From positions 1 through 64,000 of the forward strand of contig NZ_JAKIUR010000007.1 in assembly GCF_021647475.1 (NCBI RefSeq): a stretch of DNA of 64,000 nt, read 5' to 3'. Shown one piece after another: positions 36,287-45,189 of this stretch (within the stretch, counting starts at the first letter, position 1; every line of letters begins with the position of its first letter). Below the pieces are notes generated by a model. It was not told the DNA's origin, ran no database searches, and worked only from the letters and a program-made list of their open reading frames with translations. The translations under genes were made by a program, and so were the position numbers. This DNA is from Lutibacter sp. Its GTDB lineage: Bacteria; Bacteroidota; Bacteroidia; Flavobacteriales; Flavobacteriaceae.

Positions 36287-36519
36287 TTTCTTTTAATTGA
36301 AAATTTAATACTACAAAGTTTAGCTTTTTTTTATAGAAAAAAGAATAAAATGGAATAAAAAACTCAATAAAAACAGTGATTTAATTAACTTGTTAAAACT
36401 ATATCGTTTTCGCTATTTTTATAAGTCAAAACTTCTTATGTGACTTTCCGTATAAAACTTTAAAATTTTATTTATATCTTTAAATATTACTGTACTGATA
36501 AAAAGATAAAAAATCAAGT
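36287..36519. other. Divergent promoter region citD/DASS transporter
   Basis: A 233-bp AT-rich gap between the citrate lyase operon and the transporter. Shared control of the two units from here is plausible. No clear operator or terminator could be identified by eye. Confidence 0.4.
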
Positions 36520-38061
36520 ATGACCTCGAAGAAATCTAATCAAGCTATTAAACCTAAATTTATTATCACGGGTTTAATTGTCTTTTTTTATATCATTTTT
36601 TTTGTACATCTTCAACCTGAAAAACCAGAAGTTACTTATACTGCTGCAATTGCTTTTTTAATGGCATTTTGGTGGGTAACTGAAGCCTTACCTATTGGTT
36701 TAACTTCATTATTACCAATAATACTTTTTCCTATGTTAGGCATTTTAGATGGGAAAACAATATCAAATAGTTATATAAATTATGTAATATTTCTGTTTAT
36801 TGGTGGTTTTATTATGGCTTTAGCTATTGAAAAATGGAATTTACATAAAAGGATTGCCCTAAAAATATTATCAATAATGGGCGGCAGTCCGTTTATGATT
36901 TTATTCGGATTTATGTTTTCATCTGCTTTTTTATCCATGTGGATGTCAAATACAGCAACAGCTATGATGATGTTGCCCATTGCATTTTCAGTAATTTTAT
37001 CACTAGAAGAAATACACGGTGAAAGTAAGGTGAAAAATTATTCCATAGGATTATTACTAGCTATTGCATACGCATGCTCTGTAGGTGGAATTGCCACATT
37101 GGTTGGAACTCCTCCAAACTTATCTTTTTTAAGAATTTATGAAATTATTTTCCCAAATGCTCCTGAAATTTCATTTGGACAATGGATTACTTTTGCCCTT
37201 CCAATTACAATCTTCATGTTTTGGTTTATTTTGCTTTTTTTATATCTCATTTTTAAACCCAAACATCAACTAAAAAAACTTCCTAAATCTTTTTTTAAAG
37301 AAAAACATAACGAACTAGGGAAAGTAACTCTAGAACAAAAAAGAGTATTCATATTATTTGTTGTATTGGCATTACTTTGGGTGTTTCGAAAAAGTATTGA
37401 TTTAGGTTTTATAACCACACCTGGCTGGAGTTTATTATTTAAACATCCTAAATTTTTAAATGACGGAACTGTTGCTATGTTTATTGCTACATTATTATTT
37501 GTCACTCCATCTTCTAAAAAAAATGAATCTTTAGTAACCTGGAACATTATTAAAAAAATACCTTGGCGTATTGTATTTTTATTTGGAGGAGGATTTGCAC
37601 TTGCTAAAGGGTTTATTGACTCCGGTTTATCAACCTATATTGGAACTATTTTAGCAAATGCAGGCACATTTTCAACATCATCTATAGTGGTTGCTTTAAC
37701 TGGAATAATGTCATTATTAACTGAGTTTACATCTAATACTGCAACTACAGAAATGATGTTACCTATCATTTCTGGACTTGCAGTTCAGCTTAAATTAAAC
37801 CCCTTATTATTAATGTTACCAATTACTTTAGCAGCAAGCATGGCTTTTATGTTTCCAATAGCTACCCCACCAAATGCAATCATATTTGGTTCAGGAAAAA
37901 TAAAAATGATAGATATGATTAAAGTAGGTTTTTTTATAAATTTAGTAGCAATTATAGTTATTTCAATTGCTACCTTAACCTTAGGAAAAGTTATTTTTCA
38001 TATTGATATCAATGAATTTCCAGATTGGGCTTCACAAACGATTGCAGTAATAAAACCCTAA
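36520..38061 (+). CDS. DASS/SLC13-family sodium:carboxylate symporter
   Basis: A 513-residue membrane protein with about 11-13 hydrophobic segments. It has the two Ser-Asn-Thr motifs of the divalent anion:Na+ symporter family that bind Na+ and carboxylate: MWMSNTATAMMMLPIAF and TEFTSNTATTEMMLPIISG. It also has FLFIGGFIMALAIEKWNLHKRIAL and FLFGGGFALAKGF. Divergence from a full citrate lyase operon makes citrate a reasonable substrate, though dicarboxylate or sulfate transport are alternatives for the family. Confidence 0.88.
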   Translation: MTSKKSNQAIKPKFIITGLIVFFYIIFFVHLQPEKPEVTYTAAIAFLMAFWWVTEALPIGLTSLLPIILFPMLGILDGKTISNSYINYVIFLFIGGFIMALAIEKWNLHKRIALKILSIMGGSPFMILFGFMFSSAFLSMWMSNTATAMMMLPIAFSVILSLEEIHGESKVKNYSIGLLLAIAYACSVGGIATLVGTPPNLSFLRIYEIIFPNAPEISFGQWITFALPITIFMFWFILLFLYLIFKPKHQLKKLPKSFFKEKHNELGKVTLEQKRVFILFVVLALLWVFRKSIDLGFITTPGWSLLFKHPKFLNDGTVAMFIATLLFVTPSSKKNESLVTWNIIKKIPWRIVFLFGGGFALAKGFIDSGLSTYIGTILANAGTFSTSSIVVALTGIMSLLTEFTSNTATTEMMLPIISGLAVQLKLNPLLLMLPITLAASMAFMFPIATPPNAIIFGSGKIKMIDMIKVGFFINLVAIIVISIATLTLGKVIFHIDINEFPDWASQTIAVIKP

Positions 38062-38723
38062 CTTTGCAACACATTTTTTTGGATCATCGATTTAAAAATT
38101 AAATATTGAGCTATTACATAAGTTGCCATCACAATAACTTCGAGAATATGGGCTGGATTGTAAAACTTATTGATTGCCAAAAGTGAATCGGAAATCATAA
38201 AGAAAATAGCTCCAAAAAGCATCAACATCGACTTTTTTGATTTCTTATTTAAATAAGCCAATAATGAAACGGTACCAAATGTTGAAATTATTACCCCATA
38301 AATAATTACGGGTAATAACATTTCGTGAAGTGAATCTTTCAATGTAAAAATTAACAAAATAAAAGTAACTAAAAACGGAATTACAGAAATAGCTAATTTT
38401 AAAAAATTAACTGTTTTAATTCTAGAAATTACAATTTTAATAAATAAAATATGTGCCAATAAAAAGGATACTAATCCTGCAATAAAAAACAGATTCCCAG
38501 TAAACAGTAACAAAACATCACCAAAAAAAGAAAGTTCCAATGCCATTACATACCACTTTAATCTTTTTGGTAAAGAGAACACGTATAAAAATAGTAGTGA
38601 AAATATAATTAATGGTTTAAAAATATAGATAAGTATTGGTATTGAAAAAATAATTCCAACAATATCTAAAATAGATGCTAATACAAATACAAAAAAAGTA
38701 ACTTTAATTTTATTCATTATCAA
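38058..38723 (-). CDS. YhhN-family membrane protein (lysoplasmalogenase-like)
   Basis: A 221-residue integral membrane protein with about eight hydrophobic helices. Family residues are visible in FFGDVLLLF and GAIFFMISDSLLAINKF (conserved Asp). Eukaryotic relatives (TMEM86) hydrolyse lysoplasmalogens; bacterial roles are mostly untested. It begins immediately after the multiheme cytochrome stop and so is probably co-transcribed with it. Its end overlaps the transporter end by 4 bp. Confidence 0.8.
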   Translation of the reverse strand: MIMNKIKVTFFVFVLASILDIVGIIFSIPILIYIFKPLIIFSLLFLYVFSLPKRLKWYVMALELSFFGDVLLLFTGNLFFIAGLVSFLLAHILFIKIVISRIKTVNFLKLAISVIPFLVTFILLIFTLKDSLHEMLLPVIIYGVIISTFGTVSLLAYLNKKSKKSMLMLFGAIFFMISDSLLAINKFYNPAHILEVIVMATYVIAQYLIFKSMIQKNVLQS

Positions 38724-40619
38724 TTAATTCCAAGTTGGCAAGATACATTTTTTGCTTAATTTTTTCAATAATGGATTTATCCCTTCAACTAAGCTTTGCT
38801 GCATTATTTTAGAATTATCTTTATGACATTGCAAACAAGCTCCAACTGTTAAAAGCTGCTTTTGTTCTTTAACTGTAAACGGTCTAAAATCTAATCGTGT
38901 TGAGTTTACAATACCTTTTTTTACTGGTTTTAAAAACGGAATCCAGGCATCTTCTGGTAAACTATCATATTCATTTAAAGCATAATCTGGTGAAAACTTC
39001 CAAGTTCCAACTCCATTATTAATAGTGTAATTTAATTGTCCATTTCCATAACCAATGGCTGCTGAATTTGTATGACAACTTTTACAATCTCTTACTTTTT
39101 TTGAAGTAGTATGTGGCGAATTTGGTGCATATAATCTATGGAAAGAAACGTCTTCTCCTTCTTTTTTACCTTTATAACTTCCTTTATCAATAGTTAAAAT
39201 CATTCCTGGAATTGCAGGTTCAATTAGTTTTTCAGTTTTTGATTCTCTAACTCCCATGGTTGGCAATGACGATGAAAACTCAGCAACATATTCTTTCCAT
39301 TGTCCTTTACCATATTTTTTATCTAATAAATCAAAAGCACGAGGTTCATTTTTATCAAAACCTGTGTGGCAACCTATACAACGTGAAGTCCAAGTGGAAT
39401 GACAACTAGAGCAACTAACATCACTATGTACGTTATCTCTTGCACAAACTTCTGGTCGAGGTGATAATTTATGTAATTTTCCATCACCTTTACCAATTAA
39501 AAAAGCATTACCTAAGGAATCTACAAAGGTATTTACTAACGGATGATGATCTTTTTTAGCGACTAAAATTCTATTTTTTTGATGTGTGTAATTCCGATGT
39601 AAAAAAACTTTCAAACTTTCAGCATCCAAAGAATCATACGGAATAGTAGTGGGTTTATCTTTAAAATGGCAATCGGCACATTGTAATTTTACGGCTTGTT
39701 CCTCGTGTGCATATTTTTTACCATCACCCATAACTTCATGTGATGAATGGCAATCAATACACAACATTCCTTTTGAATGATGCACATCTTCTTGTTTTTT
39801 GGTATAAACTCTATTTCCTCCTAAAATTCTGTATTTTTTATCATTTTTTAAAGTATCGGCATCTATTAACGTTTCCTGCCAACCTTCATAATTTGTTGAA
39901 ATTCTGCTTGATCTACTATGGCATCCAAAGCAATGATTATCTGTTATAAAAATATCATTTGATGGATGAAATTTTGGCAATTCTTTTTTACCAGATTTTA
40001 AATATTTATGTAAATCCTCAACAGCCTTTTCAGAATAATTTAAATGACAAGCATTACAACCTCCTCCTCTACTAATAGTTGTAATTGCTCCAAACGTTGT
40101 TTTTTCTGTACCTAAATGGCAATTCGCACATAAATCTCTAATATGCTTATCTGCTGCCGAATTTTTTACATCTTTTATATGATAATAATAATTTGGAGAA
40201 TCTGCTTCACCAAAAATATATTTATCTACTGCAACTATACCACTATTAGTAGTCATTAAAGAATTCTCAATTTTATGTAATTCTTCAGTATGGCATTTTC
40301 CACACGTTTGTTTAGCATCTGATAAGTTACCAGGAATTATAATCATTCCCTTATGAGCTTCATTTTTATTTGAAGATTCTGTATTTCCTAGATGACAACT
40401 AGCACAACCAATTAATTTAGGATTGTGATATTGAGAATAACCAGTGGTATTTTGATGGCATTGCAAACATGATTCTTTACTTTGGGGTAATACTTTAATA
40501 TAATTTGTATTATCAACTTCAAAATTTGAAAATAATTTTTCATTTTTTAATATTAAAAAAATAAAAATCGTTAATGCTAATACACCAAAAAGAAAGACTT
40601 TAAAATATTTTATTCTCAT
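38724..40619 (-). CDS. Membrane-anchored dodecaheme cytochrome c
   Basis: 631 residues with one N-terminal membrane segment (about 8-23) and an exported domain. Twelve CXXCH heme motifs start at Cys51, 72, 106, 164, 188, 230, 287, 314, 403, 414, 512 and 595. Many extra His residues could serve as distal ligands. No close named family (NrfA, Otr, NapC) was recognised from motif spacing. It is divergent from the Psr-like molybdoenzyme operon over 249 bp, so it is likely an electron carrier or terminal reductase/oxidase module for that system. Confidence 0.87.
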   Translation of the reverse strand: MRIKYFKVFLFGVLALTIFIFLILKNEKLFSNFEVDNTNYIKVLPQSKESCLQCHQNTTGYSQYHNPKLIGCASCHLGNTESSNKNEAHKGMIIIPGNLSDAKQTCGKCHTEELHKIENSLMTTNSGIVAVDKYIFGEADSPNYYYHIKDVKNSAADKHIRDLCANCHLGTEKTTFGAITTISRGGGCNACHLNYSEKAVEDLHKYLKSGKKELPKFHPSNDIFITDNHCFGCHSRSSRISTNYEGWQETLIDADTLKNDKKYRILGGNRVYTKKQEDVHHSKGMLCIDCHSSHEVMGDGKKYAHEEQAVKLQCADCHFKDKPTTIPYDSLDAESLKVFLHRNYTHQKNRILVAKKDHHPLVNTFVDSLGNAFLIGKGDGKLHKLSPRPEVCARDNVHSDVSCSSCHSTWTSRCIGCHTGFDKNEPRAFDLLDKKYGKGQWKEYVAEFSSSLPTMGVRESKTEKLIEPAIPGMILTIDKGSYKGKKEGEDVSFHRLYAPNSPHTTSKKVRDCKSCHTNSAAIGYGNGQLNYTINNGVGTWKFSPDYALNEYDSLPEDAWIPFLKPVKKGIVNSTRLDFRPFTVKEQKQLLTVGACLQCHKDNSKIMQQSLVEGINPLLKKLSKKCILPTWN

Positions 40620-40635
40620 CCTAAAATTAATTACG

Positions 40636-40643
40636 CAAATTTA
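40636..40643 (-). promoter_or_regulatory. Predicted -7 box of the multiheme cytochrome gene
   Basis: Minus-strand TAAATTTG fits TAnnTTTG and lies 17-24 nt upstream of the cytochrome ATG at 40619. No good -33 partner was seen. Confidence 0.4.
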
Positions 40644-40724
40644 CAATAATTTAAATCATTTTATTTTTTATCATATAAAATTTCACTAATTTTAGATACC
40701 ATTCAATCAACTTGTTATGTGTTT

Positions 40725-40744
40725 TATGTTACTTAAGTAACATA
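40725..40744. promoter_or_regulatory. 20-bp perfect palindrome between cytochrome and psrA
   Basis: TATGTTACTTAAGTAACATA is fully self-complementary. Its half-site GTTAC recurs in the GTAACT-TT-AGTTAC site nearby, so the same protein may bind both. It lies about 106 bp upstream of the cytochrome start and 125 bp upstream of psrA. Confidence 0.6.
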
Positions 40745-40770
40745 TTAAATACTGATTATCAAACGATTAC

Positions 40771-40817
40771 GTAACTTTAGTTACTTTGCAAATTTATGAA
40801 TATGATATTTGTCATAT
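40771..40817. promoter_or_regulatory. Shared operator module upstream of psrA
   Basis: GTAACTTTAGTTAC (40771-40784, 6-bp arms) is followed by ATATGATATTTGTCATAT (40800-40817). The second site has the TGA-N6-TCA geometry used by Crp/Fnr dimers. Both sequences recur exactly upstream of the sqr-like gene at 49917-49954. The module sits about 50 bp before the psrA start codon. Confidence 0.7.
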
Positions 40818-40868
40818 GTAAATACTTAGTTTGTAGATAACTTTACACCTGTAAAAATAAATACACTT

Positions 40869-43109
40869 ATGACTACATCAAGAAGAAAATTTATTAAAAT
40901 TTCTGCCCTAGGCTTAGGAGGTGTAGCAGCATCTACATCAGCACTTAATATGTTTGGCGCTAATACTTATTTAGATAAGTTAGTTAAACAAAATGTTGCT
41001 GGTGAATTTAATAAAACTGCTACTTACTGCGAGGTTTGTTTTTGGAAATGTGCCGCATGGGCATATACCAATGATGAAGGAGAAATTATTAAAATTAAAG
41101 GAAATGAAACTGACCCACATTGTTACGGACGTTTATGCCCAAGAGGAACAGGCGGAGTTGGAATGTACAATGACGAAGATCGTTTAAAAACACCATTAAT
41201 TAGAACTACTGTTGATGGTAAACAAACTTTTAGAAAAGCATCTTGGAAAGAAGCTTTAGATTTAATTGCTTCAAAAATGACAGCTATAAAATCTAAATAC
41301 GGAGCAGAAAGTTTTGCTTTATTAAAACACGGTTCACCAGGAAGCCATTTAGAACATTTGTTTAAAGCTTATGGCTCAGATACTATTGCAGAACCAGCTT
41401 ACGCCCAATGTAGAGGACCAAGAGAAACTGGATTTGAATTAACACTTGGTTCCTGGATTGGCTCTCCTGAACCTACTGATATTAGAGATACCAAATGCTT
41501 AGTGCTAATCGGTTCTCATATTGGTGAAAATATGCACAATAGCCAAGTGCAAGAAATGTCTGATGCAATAGATAATAATGCCACTATTATTACTGTTGAC
41601 CCTAGACTTTCAACTGCGGCAAGTAAATCACAACATTGGTTAGCAATTAAACCCGCTACTGATATTGCTTTATTACTAGCTTGGATGCATGTTATTATTG
41701 AAGAAAAATTATACGATAAAGCTTACATTGAAAAATATGGTTATGGCTTTAAAGAACTTAAAGAACATGTAAAAGACCTTACTCCTGAATGGGCGTATGG
41801 AATTACAACCATAAAACCAGAAAAAATTAGAGAAACTGCTAGATTAATGGCTGCTGCCGCTCCTTCAGTAATTGTTCACCCAGGACGCCACGTTGTTTGG
41901 TATGGTGATGATTCTCAAAGAGAGCGTGCAATAGCAATGCTTAATGGATTATTAGGTTCTTGGGGAAAAAGAGGTGGATTTTACTTTAAAGAAAAAGTAG
42001 ATCTTCCTAAATTTCCACATCCAGCTTATCCAAAACCAAAATGGGGTTGGGAAGAAATAGGGGCGAAATATCCTTATGCTGAAATGGGTATTACTTCAGA
42101 ATTAATTAAATCTTCAATACCTGGTGAAGATGATGAACATCCAATTAAAGCATGGATTATTGCTGGTACCAATTTAATAAATACGGTTCCTAAACGTGAA
42201 ATGATTTTAAAAGCAATGGATGCAGTTGAATTTATTGCTGTAGTAGATACTATGCCAATGGAAATTACAGGTTATGCTGATGTAGTTTTACCTGAATGTA
42301 CTTATTTAGAACGTTATGATGGCATAAGAAATGCAGCAAAAAGAACACCTTCACTTGCACTTAGACAACCTGTTGCTAAACCTAAATACGACTCAAAACC
42401 AGCTTGGTGGATGTGCAAACAATTAGGAGAACGCTTAGGATTGCATGATTACTTTCAGTATGACGATTTTGAAGATATAATTAAATGGCAATTAGAACAA
42501 GTTGGTTCATCTTTAGAAGAAATGAAAAGATTAGGTGTCAAAAAATTTGAAAGAAAAACACCTTTATATATGGAAGATGGCGAAGACTTTGAATTTGGAA
42601 CTAATAGTGGTAAAATAGAATTTTATTCTGATGATTTAGCTTCAAATGGTTTTGATCCAATACCTGTTTACACAGCACATCCTGAACCTCCTCAAGGTTT
42701 TTATAGATTAAATTATGGAAGAGCTCCTATGCATACCTTTAGTAGAACTACTAATAATCCAAATTTATTTGCATTAAAATCTGAAAATAAATTATGGGTA
42801 AATCCTAAAATTGCTCGAATAATAGGTTTAAAGAATGACCAACTCGTTTGGTTACAAAACCAAGATGGCATTGATTCAACTTTTTCAATAAAAGTGAGAG
42901 TTACTGAGAGAATTCGTTATGATTCTGTGTATATGTACCATGGGTTTGGACATACCAATAAAAAATTATCTAGAGCATTTGGTAAAGGCGAAAGTGATAC
43001 ACTAATGATGTCTAAAATACCTGTTGATCCATTAATGGGAGGAACAGCACTTAGAGGCAATTTTGTAAAAATATTAACTGAAGATCCACATAAAAATAGT
43101 AAAGTATGA
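40869..43109 (+). CDS. Tat-exported molybdopterin oxidoreductase, PsrA/PhsA-like catalytic subunit
   Basis: A 746-residue member of the DMSO-reductase superfamily. A Tat signal (TTSRRKFIKISALGLGGVAAS) is followed by a [4Fe-4S] site, Cys54, 57, 61 and 90 (YCEVCFWKC ... LCPRG). The probable Mo ligand is Cys181 in YAQCRGPRETG. Two bis-MGD regions follow (VLIGSHIGENMHNSQVQE; WIIAGTNLINTVPKREMI), and a C-terminal cap domain with MYHGFGHTNKKLSRAF. Cys ligation and size fit the polysulfide/thiosulfate/tetrathionate group rather than nitrate or formate enzymes. Substrate and direction cannot be fixed; sulfur chemistry is inferred from neighbours. Its stop overlaps the next start (ATGA). Confidence 0.87.
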   Translation: MTTSRRKFIKISALGLGGVAASTSALNMFGANTYLDKLVKQNVAGEFNKTATYCEVCFWKCAAWAYTNDEGEIIKIKGNETDPHCYGRLCPRGTGGVGMYNDEDRLKTPLIRTTVDGKQTFRKASWKEALDLIASKMTAIKSKYGAESFALLKHGSPGSHLEHLFKAYGSDTIAEPAYAQCRGPRETGFELTLGSWIGSPEPTDIRDTKCLVLIGSHIGENMHNSQVQEMSDAIDNNATIITVDPRLSTAASKSQHWLAIKPATDIALLLAWMHVIIEEKLYDKAYIEKYGYGFKELKEHVKDLTPEWAYGITTIKPEKIRETARLMAAAAPSVIVHPGRHVVWYGDDSQRERAIAMLNGLLGSWGKRGGFYFKEKVDLPKFPHPAYPKPKWGWEEIGAKYPYAEMGITSELIKSSIPGEDDEHPIKAWIIAGTNLINTVPKREMILKAMDAVEFIAVVDTMPMEITGYADVVLPECTYLERYDGIRNAAKRTPSLALRQPVAKPKYDSKPAWWMCKQLGERLGLHDYFQYDDFEDIIKWQLEQVGSSLEEMKRLGVKKFERKTPLYMEDGEDFEFGTNSGKIEFYSDDLASNGFDPIPVYTAHPEPPQGFYRLNYGRAPMHTFSRTTNNPNLFALKSENKLWVNPKIARIIGLKNDQLVWLQNQDGIDSTFSIKVRVTERIRYDSVYMYHGFGHTNKKLSRAFGKGESDTLMMSKIPVDPLMGGTALRGNFVKILTEDPHKNSKV

Positions 43110-43645
43110 GATATGCAATGGTTATAGACACATTAAAATGTGTTGGTTGTAGTGATTGTGTTGTGGCTTGCCAAACCGAAAACAATGTTCCAATGGGGTA
43201 TTGTAGAGATTGGGTTACAGAAACTGTTGACGGCACTTACCCTAACGTAGAATTAGAATTAAAATCTGAACGCTGTAATCATTGTGATAACGCACCTTGT
43301 GTACGTTGTTGCCCTACTGGAGCAAGTCATATTGTAGAAGGCGGTGTTGTTTTGGTTACTCACGATGAATGTATAGGCTGTGGTGCTTGTATAGAAGCTT
43401 GTCCTTACGATGCTCGTTATCAACACCCTGAAGGTGGATATGTGGATAAGTGTACGTTCTGCCATCACAGATTAGAAAAAGGTCAAAATCCTGCCTGTGT
43501 TGAAGTTTGCCCTACTAAATGTATGTATTTTGGCGATTTAGACGATCCTACAAGCGAGGTTTCTAGCCTATTACAAACCAGAAAACACAAAGTTTTGGCT
43601 CCTGAAGCAGGAACAAGTCCAAACGTATATTATTTAATTAAATAA
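43106..43645 (+). CDS. Four-cluster ferredoxin subunit, PsrB/PhsB-like
   Basis: A 179-residue electron-transfer subunit with sixteen cluster cysteines grouped as CVGCSDCVVAC, CNHCDNAPCVRCC, CIGCGACIEAC and CTFCHH...CVEVCPTKC. This is the usual four [4Fe-4S] arrangement of DmsB/PsrB proteins. It has no signal of its own and would be co-exported with the Tat substrate PsrA-like subunit. It links the Mo site to the NrfD-type membrane subunit encoded 10 bp downstream. Confidence 0.93.
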   Translation: MRYAMVIDTLKCVGCSDCVVACQTENNVPMGYCRDWVTETVDGTYPNVELELKSERCNHCDNAPCVRCCPTGASHIVEGGVVLVTHDECIGCGACIEACPYDARYQHPEGGYVDKCTFCHHRLEKGQNPACVEVCPTKCMYFGDLDDPTSEVSSLLQTRKHKVLAPEAGTSPNVYYLIK

Positions 43646-43655
43646 AATTATAATT

Positions 43656-44621
43656 ATGCAAGAAGAAATTTTCGTGAGTGGAAGACATATTCCAAATATA
43701 GACCCATATTTACAAATTTGGCATTGGGAAATATCTTTATATTTATTTTTAGGAGGTTTAGCAGCAGGTGTTTTGTTTTTTGCAGCTTTATTTTATCTTC
43801 TTAAAAAAGAGGATGAAATGCCTGCAACAGTTAAATACGCACCAATTATTGCCCCAATAGCACTAATAATTGGTTTAGCAGCTTTATTTTTTGACTTAAC
43901 ACACAAACTTTATGTTTGGCAATTATATACTACAGTCAGAATTCAGTCTCCAATGTCATGGGGAGCTTGGGTGCTTTTAATTACAACACCTATTTCTATA
44001 CTTTGGGTATTTAGTTATTATAGAGAAACTTATCCGAAATTGGAAGCAAAATTACAAACGTTTAAACGATTAAAATTTTTGAAGTTGGAAACATTTGAGA
44101 AATTTTTAATTAAAAACAGAAAAGTAATGGCAATTGCTTTAATACCTTTAACTTTAGTTTTAGGAATTTATACAGGTATTTTATTATCTGCATTTAATGC
44201 TAGACCATTATGGAATACTGCCATATTAGGCCCTTTATTTTTAACCTCAGGGTTATCTACAGGTGCTGCAGGGATTTTGTTATTCACTAAAAATCATTTT
44301 GAACGCACTTTAATAAGTAAAATAGATTTAGCCCTTATTTTTATAGAATTAGCTTTAATTGTTCATATGTTTATGAGTATGTATGCAGGATCTCAGGTTC
44401 AATTAGAAGCTATGGAAGTATTACTTGGTGGTTCCTATACGGTAATGTTCTTTGTTTTTGTAATCATATTAGGACTCCTTGTCCCATTTACTTTAGAATT
44501 ATCTGAAATTATAGGATTTAAAGTTCCTATAATTGCTCCTGCAATATTAATTTTAATTGGAGGGTTGATATTTAGAATAGTTATGGTAAATGCTGGACAG
44601 TTAACAAGATATTTATATTAA
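43656..44621 (+). CDS. NrfD/PsrC-family membrane anchor subunit
   Basis: A 321-residue protein with about eight to nine membrane helices (SLYLFLGGLAAGVLFFAALFYLL; YAPIIAPIALIIGLAALFFDLTHK; VMFFVFVIILGLLVPFTLELSE). IWHWEISLYLFLGGLAAG and FFDLTHKLYVWQLY are typical of NrfD/PsrC quinone-reactive anchors. It would pass electrons between the quinone pool and the PsrAB-like subunits on the periplasmic side. Confidence 0.9.
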   Translation: MQEEIFVSGRHIPNIDPYLQIWHWEISLYLFLGGLAAGVLFFAALFYLLKKEDEMPATVKYAPIIAPIALIIGLAALFFDLTHKLYVWQLYTTVRIQSPMSWGAWVLLITTPISILWVFSYYRETYPKLEAKLQTFKRLKFLKLETFEKFLIKNRKVMAIALIPLTLVLGIYTGILLSAFNARPLWNTAILGPLFLTSGLSTGAAGILLFTKNHFERTLISKIDLALIFIELALIVHMFMSMYAGSQVQLEAMEVLLGGSYTVMFFVFVIILGLLVPFTLELSEIIGFKVPIIAPAILILIGGLIFRIVMVNAGQLTRYLY

Positions 44622-44637
44622 TTAAAAAAATTAAAAA

Positions 44638-45168
44638 ATGAAAGTTCATATTGAAGAAAATAGCCATGTATATTGGAATCCATATTTTGGTGGATTAATA
44701 CTTGGATTACTAATTCTATTTACCTTTTACATTACAGGAAGAGGACCCGGAGCCAGTGGTGCCTTTAAAAGTACTGTAGTTACTATTGTTGATGACATAG
44801 CACCAACTCATGCTGAAAATAATGCCTATTACGATAGATTTATTAAAAAAGGAGATTCGCCTATGAATACTTGGTTGGTTTACGAAGCACTAGGTTTAAT
44901 CATTGGGGGTTTTTTATCTGGAGCATTAAGTGGAAGACTTAAATTATATGTACAACACTCTCCTAAAATTAGTTCCAAAAAAAGATTAATTGTAGCATTA
45001 CTTGGTGGTGTATTCTTTGGTCTAGGAGCACAATTAGCAAGAGGTTGTACAAGTGGTGCTGGTTTAAGTGGTATGGCAGTATTATCACTAGGTGGTTTTA
45101 TTACGGTAATCTCCATATTTGGAAGCGGATATGCCTTTGCATACTTTTTTAGAAAAAACTGGATTTAA
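44638..45168 (+). CDS. YeeE/YedE sulfur transporter, half-size subunit 1
   Basis: A 176-residue membrane protein with about four helices. The conserved motif FGLGAQLARGCTSGAGLSGMAVLSLGGF carries the Cys that lines the pathway in thiosulfate channels of the YeeE/TsuA family. Here the transporter is split over two adjacent genes, an arrangement common in Bacteroidota. The segment between helices 1 and 2 (about 40-75) is polar and may be periplasmic. Confidence 0.88.
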   Translation: MKVHIEENSHVYWNPYFGGLILGLLILFTFYITGRGPGASGAFKSTVVTIVDDIAPTHAENNAYYDRFIKKGDSPMNTWLVYEALGLIIGGFLSGALSGRLKLYVQHSPKISSKKRLIVALLGGVFFGLGAQLARGCTSGAGLSGMAVLSLGGFITVISIFGSGYAFAYFFRKNWI

Positions 45169-45189
45169 TTAATTAAAAAATAAAATAAT

